From Halomonas smyrnensis AAD6 (GTDB taxonomy: Bacteria > Pseudomonadota > Gammaproteobacteria > Pseudomonadales > Halomonadaceae): a stretch of DNA of 64,000 bases. A program made the translations under genes and the position numbers. Where the stretch lies: contig NZ_AJKS02000007.1 of NCBI RefSeq assembly GCF_000265245.1, positions 108,698-172,697 on the forward strand, given 5' to 3'. Positions 58,650 to 64,000 of this stretch are shown piece by piece (the first letter of the stretch is position 1; each line of letters begins with the position of its first letter). Below the pieces are notes generated by a model that saw only the letters and a program-made list of their open reading frames with translations, was not told where the DNA came from and did no database searches.

Positions 58650-58950
58650 GAGCATGTGAACCGTCCCGGAATTCCAGGAGGCTCCGAATCTTGAGAGGAT
58701 GGAGCCATGAGCTCGTCGAAACGATACTCTCCCCAAGATATGCCAGCGGGCTGTCCGCATGGTCTTTGATCACAAGGCTGACTACCCATCCCAGTGGAGG
58801 CTATCGGCACCATTGCCCTCAGGATCGGCTGTACGCTACACACCCTGTGGCGCTGGGCCCGGCAGGCTGAGCGTGATGCGGGGCGCCGTGAAGGCACCAC
58901 GACGTCAGGGCGTGAACTGATCTAGGAATTTGAGGCAAATCGCAGGGCGC
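58650..58950 (+). pseudogene. IS3-family orfA remnant
   Basis: From 58707 the frame reads MSSSKRYSPQ and then, after small indels, FDHKADYPSQW, AIGTIALRIGCT and RWARQAERDAGRREGTT, a recognisable IS3-family OrfA. A TGAACCG-type terminal sequence lies just upstream near 58655. Several frame changes and stop codons are present. No orfB follows. Confidence 0.7.
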
Positions 58951-59136
58951 TGGATCGTATCATAGGCAGCCATCACTACTTTCGTTATCCCACCATGCCC
59001 GGCACCATCAAGGTGCCCCATCGGAAGGTGGATCCCCGGATTCATAGAATAACTGCAGCACTTTGGACCACGAGGTAGAGGCGGGAGGGGCAGCGCCGGT
59101 ACCCTTCTCGGCTCACCTACCAAAGTGAAGCAGAGC
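58951..59136. other. Spacer between IS3 and IS30 remnants
   Basis: This segment joins the IS3 remnant to the IS30 remnant. It has no frame or repeat I can support and probably contains the left end of the IS30 element. Confidence 0.35.
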
Positions 59137-59710
59137 ATGGGATACCGACAGCTGACCCAGACCCAACGATACCAGATCTATGCCCGTCATGACGTGGGCA
59201 TGAGCCGACGTCAGATCGCCAGAGAGCTTGGCATCCACAACAGCACGGTCAGCCGGGAGCTGCGCCGCAACGCCACCGACAGCGGTTACGATCCTGAGCA
59301 GGCACAGTCCTGCAGTGATCATCGGCGACGCACCGCCTGGAAGAGGACAAAGCGCTTGCCCAGCATGATTGCCGCTGTCGTCGACCGGCTGCGAGAGGAA
59401 TGGAGCCCAGAGCAGATCAGCGGTTTCATGGCGCCCTTGTCTGGCGTCGGCGTCAGTCACCAGTGGATCTATTCCTTAATCTGGGATGACAAGGCCCGCG
59501 GTGGCGATCTCTGGCAGCACCTCCGCCAGCCCAAGCGGCGCAGCAAGCACCGGGCCCAAGCGAAGAGCGCTGGACTCGGCAAGATTCCCAACCGTGTGGG
59601 CATCGAGCATCGCCCGGCTGAGGTCGATGACAGGCGCTTCATTGGTCACTGGGAGGATCCCGTGGTCCAGGGAGTGCGACAAAATCGGGCCTGGTGACAG
59701 TAGCCGCGGA
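59137..59710 (+). pseudogene. IS30-family transposase remnant, 5' part
   Basis: The frame starts MGYRQLTQTQRYQIYARHDVG and contains the IS30 helix-turn-helix (MSRRQIARELGIHNSTVSRELRRN), then WSPEQISGFM and HQWIYSLIWDDKA. It reaches the first DDE region, HWEDP in place of the usual HWEGD, where a base change and a frameshift occur. In the shifted frame it reads SATKSGLVTVA and is then interrupted by the tandem repeat array. Confidence 0.8.
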
Positions 59711-59737
59711 AGGCGTGGCCAGCTCGCAGGCGGACTG

Positions 59738-60242
59738 GGGTGCGCCGGTTTCTTCCGACTCAGCCGGCTAGGTAGTCTGGCCGGGAAACCCTGTACCAGC
59801 GGGGTACATCAGCTTCTCCAGACTAGCGCCAGGCCCGCGCCCGCCGTGGGTACGTCGCTTTCTCCCGACCTCAGGGGACCAACGGGGTGCGCCAGTTTTT
59901 CCCGAGTCGCCGCCAGGCGCCGCGCCAGGCATGGGTACGTCGGTTTCTCCCGAGTGGCCACCAGGCCCCTGCCAGCCATGGGTACGTCGGTTTCTCCCGA
60001 CCTCCTGGGGACCAACAGGGGGCGTCAGTTTCTCCCGAGTCGCCGCCAGGCCCGCTCCAGCGGTGGGTACGTCGGTTTCTCCCGAGTGGCCACCAGGCCC
60101 CTGCCAGCCATGGGTGCGCCGGTTTCTCCCGACCTCCTGGGGACCAACGGGGTGCGTCAGTTCCTCCCGGGTCTCCCTCAGGCACCGCGGCTGGCATGGG
60201 TACGCCGGTTTCTCCCGACCTTCGGGGCTCAGCGGGGTACGT
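59738..60242. repeat. Higher-order tandem repeat, 132-bp unit of three subunits
   Basis: A decamer TTTCTCCCGA (or close variants) occurs 11 times at 59749, 59813, 59859, 59896, 59944, 59991, 60029, 60076, 60123, 60161 and 60209. Spacing cycles 47-47-38, giving a 132-bp unit made of three related subunits; the best two units are almost identical (59941 versus 60073). Each decamer is preceded by GGGTACGTCGG or a variant. Because 132 is a multiple of three, reading frames stay open on both strands, but I do not think it is coding. It is lodged within the IS30 remnant. Confidence 0.9.
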
Positions 60243-60318
60243 CAGTGGCGAGTTCAAAAGCCGCTCAGGTTACCTGGCCCGTGCGGTTTTGCATGCGCTC
60301 GAATGCAGCACTGTTTGA
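60243..60318 (+). pseudogene. IS30-family transposase remnant, continuation after the array
   Basis: After the array the frame reads GEFKSRSGYLARAV, which continues IS30 transposase from LVTVA before the array. A CAGTAGC/CAGTGGC near-duplicate lies at the two edges (59696 and 60243). The frame ends at a TGA near 60318. No further catalytic part is recognisable. Confidence 0.6.
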
Positions 60319-60414
60319 TACCCTGGCTGCCCATACAAACGCTATGCCCCTGGTGAGCTGCACCATGGCTGGCCCGCTCTACCATGCCTCGACATTGGCT
60401 GATGGAGAATCTCT

Positions 60415-61110
60415 GTGCCCGATATTCGCCTGCGTATTGAGCTGCTTGATACCGATCCCCTGGTCTGGCGCCGTGTGATGGTGCCGGAGCAGATCAACCT
60501 GCATCGTCTCCACGAGCTCATCCAGGGAGTGATGGGCTGGGAAGACTGTCACCTCTATGAGTTCGAGTGCAATGGTCGCTACTACGGCGAGCTCGACGAG
60601 TGGAGCGATCGATCCATCGCACTGGCACGCAACGCCAAGCTGAAGTCGCTGGCGGCTCGCACCAAGGACGGTAGCTTTCGCTACCTCTACGACTTCGGCG
60701 ATGGCTGGGAGCACCGCATCGTTGTCGAGGCGACGGGACTGGAGGAGACCAACCCTTGTCCGCGGCTGATCGACGGCGCCATGGCCTGCCCGCCAGAAGA
60801 TATCGGCGGCACGGGAGGCTATGCGGCTCTGAAGGCGGCAACGGCCGGCGAGAAGGATGTCTATGGCCAAGAGTTGCTGGAGGCTCTGGGTGGCGAGTTC
60901 GCTCCCGAGGCGCTGGACGAGGAGGAGATTGCCGACATGCTCGAGCCTATTCAGGCTGGCTTTCGGCGTTTGGGCGACACGCCCAGCCAGTCACGTCCAG
61001 CTCAGGCGCCTCCTCTCGACATGGAGCAGTCGCTCAAGGCCCAAGGGATCCACAGCATTGAGGAGCTGATGCAAGCCCTGCAGGGCGAGATTGACAAGAA
61101 TCGTAAATGA
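60415..61110 (+). CDS. Plasmid pRiA4b ORF-3 family protein
   Basis: This 231-residue protein matches the PRiA4_ORF3 domain (about residues 1-170) with IELLDTDPLVWRRVMVP, MGWEDCHLYEFE, FRYLYDFGDGWEHRIVVE and GPPEDIGG-like CPPEDIGGTGGY segments. Function is unknown; the family is named from an Agrobacterium plasmid and is frequent near mobile DNA. The start is GTG, with TGGAGA 7 bases upstream. The C-terminal 60 residues form a separate helical tail. It lies right after the tandem repeat array. Confidence 0.85.
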   Translation: MPDIRLRIELLDTDPLVWRRVMVPEQINLHRLHELIQGVMGWEDCHLYEFECNGRYYGELDEWSDRSIALARNAKLKSLAARTKDGSFRYLYDFGDGWEHRIVVEATGLEETNPCPRLIDGAMACPPEDIGGTGGYAALKAATAGEKDVYGQELLEALGGEFAPEALDEEEIADMLEPIQAGFRRLGDTPSQSRPAQAPPLDMEQSLKAQGIHSIEELMQALQGEIDKNRK

Positions 61111-61496
61111 ATCAACGGCCCAGCTGTGATGAGCGAGTACGATTACCACGAGTTCACATTGGTGAATCGACTGCTGAGTGCTCGAGCGCTGCGCGGGGTG
61201 ACACCCTCGCTTACCACCCTGAATTCAAGTAATAAGCGCCCCGACCAATAGTCGGGGCGCTTGCAGTTACTCTGGAGCTGGCCTAAGTACGGCGCGACAT
61301 ATGGCGCTGGCAGGCAAGCGCTCCGCAGGGATACAGCGACTAGGTGTGAGGGCCAAGGGCTCGAGCGCCGAGGTTTCGAAGGCCGCGGGAAGAGGGCGAT
61401 GGAAGCCTTGAGGGTCAATCGGTGAATCAGCCAATGTGAGGCGCTGGAATCACTCGTGCTCTGGTGAGGAGGTACACCGCCAGGAAGCGGGGACTC
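61111..61496. other. Intergenic region with a strong terminator
   Basis: This 386-base gap between convergent genes holds the hairpin at 61234-61262. The rest has no supported gene; frames on both strands lack homology I can recognise. Confidence 0.5.
61234..61262. terminator. Bidirectional hairpin terminator
   Basis: A perfect 12-bp stem (AAGCGCCCCGAC with its complement) closes a CAATA loop, 124 bases after the pRiA4b ORF-3 gene. Confidence 0.75.
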
Positions 61497-62753
61497 TCAT
61501 GCCTCGGTATACCCTTCCAGCGCAAACGGATTCAGAAACTGCCTGCCCCACAGGAAGTCGCGGTCGACCGGGGTAAGGTCGGCCTCATCGCATACTGCAT
61601 CCCAGTGATCACGGATCGTGACGAGCTGATGGCTGATGATCCCCCGGGCGTGGGCATGGGTCAGTCCAAGCTGATCCGCGGCAGCTAGACAGTGAACGAG
61701 CTGGCTGCGGCGTTCCAGGCCATACAGCAGCATGGCCTGAGTGGCTTCCCCTCCGGTTCGTGACTGTGGGCAGATGTCATAGGCCGGCGTCAGTCGATAG
61801 CTCTCGCCATCCCAGAAGGCAGCATGGTTGCGTGCATGGTCGTCGGTGTTGCCGCATAGCACGTTAAAGACGATGCGGCCAAACAGCTCGCGCAGTGTTT
61901 GCCCAGGCTGGTCGAACTCGGCTCGGATTTGATGGGCGAGCGCCTCATAGCTGGCATAGCGTGCCGTCATCTCATCCAGTCCGAGCAATGTCAGTGCCGA
62001 GAGCACGATTCGTCTGCACCAACCGTCAGCGGTCCGCTCCCTGTCGAAGCGTTCCACCAGCAGGACGTCCTTGCCCAGTGAGCGAGCCATCTCGACGGGA
62101 GCGACGTCGAGTCCCACTAGCCTGGCGAGCCGCATGGCGACGAACTCCGCCTTCACGACGCTGTAGAGATCGGTGCTGGAGGAAAACTTGGCGACCAGCT
62201 TGCGATCCCGGTCGTCCAGCAGTGTTTTGGGACGAGCACCGCCGATGCTGCTGCCGTGTTGAATGGCCTGGTCCAGGGCAGGGGGTAGTGGCTCTCCTGC
62301 TTCCACGTACGCCGATGCTTCCTGCAATTCCGCCAGGGTCGCCCCCTGGTACTCACGCGGCCGGTAGTCGGTGGGAGAGAGTTGGACATCAAGCGCACCG
62401 ATCCTGTCCGACCCGGATTCCAGTAGGTAGACCAGCTCGTTGAAATTGACGTCACCAGCAGCTTCGCCCTTGTGACCCGTCAGTCGGTTGATGATGACAC
62501 GGCGTCCCCACGCATCGGGGGAAGCGTCACGCAGGCAGGAGGGCAGTGCGCCATCTACCTGCTCCTGGCTCCCGGGCCGAAGAGGAAGCTCTCTTGGGTA
62601 GAGGCTGATCGCGTCTTGACGTGCTAGATAGCGGCGACCATAGGTAAAGCGGTACCGGTCTTGGTCATCACGTTCGACGAGACCGGCCACCACGGGTGAT
62701 GTCCGGCCGGGCAGCCAGATCCAGACGTAGGCGCGCCGGCTAGAAGTCATCAT
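61497..62753 (-). CDS. hipA: HipA-type serine/threonine kinase toxin
   Basis: This 418-residue HipA-family kinase phosphorylates a translation target in the best-known case (glutamyl-tRNA synthetase), causing growth arrest. The N-terminal HipA_N region includes LRDASPDAWGRRVI, the Gly-rich loop is SSIGGARPK, the catalytic motif is NTDDHARNHAAF and the metal-binding motif is AYDICP. All look intact. Its ATG lies 14 bases inside the end of the hipB-type gene, so the two are coupled. Confidence 0.9.
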   Translation of the reverse strand: MMTSSRRAYVWIWLPGRTSPVVAGLVERDDQDRYRFTYGRRYLARQDAISLYPRELPLRPGSQEQVDGALPSCLRDASPDAWGRRVIINRLTGHKGEAAGDVNFNELVYLLESGSDRIGALDVQLSPTDYRPREYQGATLAELQEASAYVEAGEPLPPALDQAIQHGSSIGGARPKTLLDDRDRKLVAKFSSSTDLYSVVKAEFVAMRLARLVGLDVAPVEMARSLGKDVLLVERFDRERTADGWCRRIVLSALTLLGLDEMTARYASYEALAHQIRAEFDQPGQTLRELFGRIVFNVLCGNTDDHARNHAAFWDGESYRLTPAYDICPQSRTGGEATQAMLLYGLERRSQLVHCLAAADQLGLTHAHARGIISHQLVTIRDHWDAVCDEADLTPVDRDFLWGRQFLNPFALEGYTEA

Positions 62754-63078
62754 CTATGGGCTCTTGTGGCTGACGACGAGCGCGCTTTGGCAGCAGCGTC
62801 AGCCGTTCCCGCTGGGTAGCATGCTCGCGTTTCAGCGTGTCCGGGTTATCGGTAAACAGCGACACGCCAACCAGCGCCGCCGCCTCGAAATAGGTGCCGA
62901 TGGCCACACGGGGAGAGCCCTTGGCAACCTGGCGGATTGTCACTATGCCGACGCCGACGCGCTCGGCGAATTCGTCTCGAGTCCACCCCTTGCGTAGCCG
63001 CCCCTCCTCGATCAGCCCGGCAAACAGGCTAAGCGACAGGGATGCTTTGGGGCTTAGGGTGACGTGTCTTGTTTTCAT
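62740..63078 (-). CDS. hipB: HipB-type antitoxin (HTH, XRE family)
   Basis: This 112-residue antitoxin has an XRE helix-turn-helix, WTRDEFAERVGVGIVTIRQVAKG, near residues 32-54 and a charged C-terminal tail that should neutralise HipA. I start at MKTRHVTLSPK because the upstream extension crosses the palindromic operator. It represses its own operon in known systems. A palindrome lies 31 bases upstream. Confidence 0.85.
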   Translation of the reverse strand: MKTRHVTLSPKASLSLSLFAGLIEEGRLRKGWTRDEFAERVGVGIVTIRQVAKGSPRVAIGTYFEAAALVGVSLFTDNPDTLKREHATQRERLTLLPKRARRQPQEPIDDDF

Positions 63079-63108
63079 TCCGATAGTATGGCATCGCTTT
63101 GGCTCTTT

Positions 63109-63128
63109 ATCGATATTATAATGTCGAT
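63109..63128. promoter_or_regulatory. hipBA operator and promoter
   Basis: ATCGATATTATAATGTCGAT is an 18/20 palindrome whose centre contains a TATTATAAT sequence usable as a -10 element on the minus strand. Binding of HipB here would block transcription. Confidence 0.65.
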
Positions 63129-63212
63129 TCTGTACGCATGCTGATCGCCGCCGAACAGACCACAGAGTGGCTTCGGGCGGCCTTTGAGCGCCCCGGCAGC
63201 CATCTGACAACC

Positions 63213-63296
63213 TGAAGTGGTCCCCGAATTTTGGACCAGGCGCTAAGCTCAGATTGAAGTGGTCCCCGAATTTCGGACCAGGCGCTAAGCTCAGAT
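63213..63296 (+). repeat. Tandem 42-bp duplication at the IS3-family left end
   Basis: A 42-base unit starting TGAAGTGGTCCCCGAATT occurs at 63213-63254 and again at 63255-63296 with one difference (TTTTGG versus TTTCGG). It is probably the terminal inverted repeat region of the following IS, duplicated in tandem. Confidence 0.85.
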
Positions 63297-63320
63297 CAGA
63301 CCGACCAGGAGACCCTGATC

Positions 63321-63605
63321 ATGAGCAAGAAACGTCGGCATTACAGCGGTGAGTTCAAGGCCAAGGTGGCTCTCGCTGCGTTGAAGGGCGATGAGACCAC
63401 CTCCGCATTGGCGGCTCGCTTTGAGATCCATCCATCCATGGTCAGCCAGTGGAAGCGTGAGCTACTCGATAACGCTGCCGATCTCTTCGAGGGTAGCAGC
63501 GGCAAAGCCGCGCAGAAGAGCCAGGAAGAGGTCGATACCCTCTACCGCGAGATCGGTAAGTTGACGGTGGAAAGGGATTTTTTATCACGCAGGCTCGAGC
63601 GTTGA
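63321..63605 (+). CDS. IS3-family transposase OrfA
   Basis: This 94-residue OrfA carries the helix-turn-helix TTSALAARFEIHPSMVSQWKRELLDNA and a C-terminal leucine-zipper-like helix. It overlaps orfB at a six-T run (63578-63583), the likely site of the -1 frameshift that makes the OrfAB transposase. Confidence 0.9.
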   Translation: MSKKRRHYSGEFKAKVALAALKGDETTSALAARFEIHPSMVSQWKRELLDNAADLFEGSSGKAAQKSQEEVDTLYREIGKLTVERDFLSRRLER

Positions 63606-64000
63606 GCCGGGCGCAGCGCCTGGCCATGGTCGAGCCGCCGACTCCCGATACACCCAGCCTGCGTCGTCAGTGCCAGCTGCTGGGCATCAGCCGCTCATCG
63701 CTGTACTACCAACAGCGGGAGTGGCGGGCCGAGGATTTGGCGCTGATGCGCCTGATCGATGAACAGCACTTGCTGACGCCGGTCTACGGATCACGCCGGA
63801 TGACCGTCCATCTCAATCGGCTGGGCCAGCGGGTCAACCGTAAGCGGGTCCGTCGCCTGATGCGTCAGATGGGACTCCACGCCATCTATCCGCGACCGCG
63901 GACCAGCCTGCCGGGCAAGGGGCATCGAATCTATCCCTACCGGCTACGTGGTCTGACGATCGATCGGCCGAATCAGGTGTGGGCGACTGACATCAGCTAC
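63578..64000 (+). CDS. IS3-family transposase OrfB (partial)
   Basis: The -1 frame relative to orfA reads FFITQARALSRAQRLAMVE and continues open to the window edge, with the HTH_21 region ISRSSLYYQQREW and VYGSRRMTVHLNRLG. It ends at VWATDISY, the first Asp of the DDE integrase core. It is expressed as a fusion with OrfA by frameshifting, as is usual for this family. Confidence 0.88.

Larger units (their letters stand above)
63255..64000 (+). mobile_element. IS3-family insertion sequence (partial, runs off the window)
   Basis: The element starts at one of two tandem left-end copies and includes orfA and the first part of orfB. The right end lies beyond the window. Both frames look intact as far as visible. 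Confidence 0.85.

Noticed and set aside
59738..60242. The repeat array as a CRISPR array
   Set aside because: The sequence between the conserved cores is itself repeated every 132 bp, spacing is not constant between neighbours, and no cas gene is near.
59871..60318. Long open frames through the repeat array on both strands as genes
   Set aside because: The period is a multiple of three in GC-rich DNA, so frames stay open by construction. There is no ribosome binding site and the translations are low-complexity Pro/Arg/Gly sequences.

Overview
The window is about 64 kb of a high-GC gammaproteobacterial chromosome, most likely from a Halomonas-type marine or halophilic bacterium. The evidence is the NhaD Na+/H+ antiporter, two BCCT betaine-type transporters, an acrylate/3-hydroxypropionate (Acu/Ddd) gene set, and overall gene content. 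No rRNA or tRNA gene is visible.

Region 1 (1-30 kb) is ordinary, tightly packed housekeeping and accessory DNA. It holds YjbQ, a YbaK-like deacylase, a TudS/YbgA-type DUF523-DUF1722 protein coupled to a methyltransferase, and nhaD. A zinc-limitation block follows: znuA / znuCB, zigA-folE2 and a DUF1826 gene, with two near-identical Zur boxes. Next come pirin and a parvulin. Then there is a five-gene overlapping operon for a tripartite RND pump with its own two-component system. The region ends with a YadGH-like ABC exporter, yejK, trxC, polB and a LysR/VOC divergent pair.

Region 2 (29.6-50 kb) is a catabolic island. Its first block is an orphan ProX-type betaine-binding protein, an M24 enzyme that aligns without gaps to the metal site of the DMSP lyase DddP but lacks one active-site Asp, a 2OG-Fe(II) dioxygenase and a divergent LysR gene. 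Its second block is another LysR gene opposite an aldehyde dehydrogenase, an Fe-type alcohol dehydrogenase, an enolase-superfamily enzyme and a BCCT transporter. Its third block is an operon for acrylate and 3-hydroxypropionate breakdown (DddC-, DddA-, AcuN- and AcuK-like) ending in a malonate-semialdehyde-decarboxylase-like tautomerase. A LysR gene and an acuR-acuI pair with twin operators flank it. Together these suggest uptake of a betaine or sulfonium compound, cleavage to a C3 acid, and conversion to acetyl-CoA or propionyl-CoA. The canonical first enzyme DddD is not in the window.

Region 3 (52.5-64 kb) is a mobile-element graveyard with lower and uneven GC. It contains an IS481-family element with a perfect 7-bp target duplication and a BCCT pseudogene cut by two IS630-family copies. 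It also contains a truncated AbiEii-type toxin with a small upstream partner, IS3 and IS30 remnants, and a striking 132-bp higher-order tandem repeat lodged inside the IS30 remnant. A pRiA4b ORF-3 family gene, a hipBA module with a palindromic operator, and a further IS3-family element running off the window complete it.
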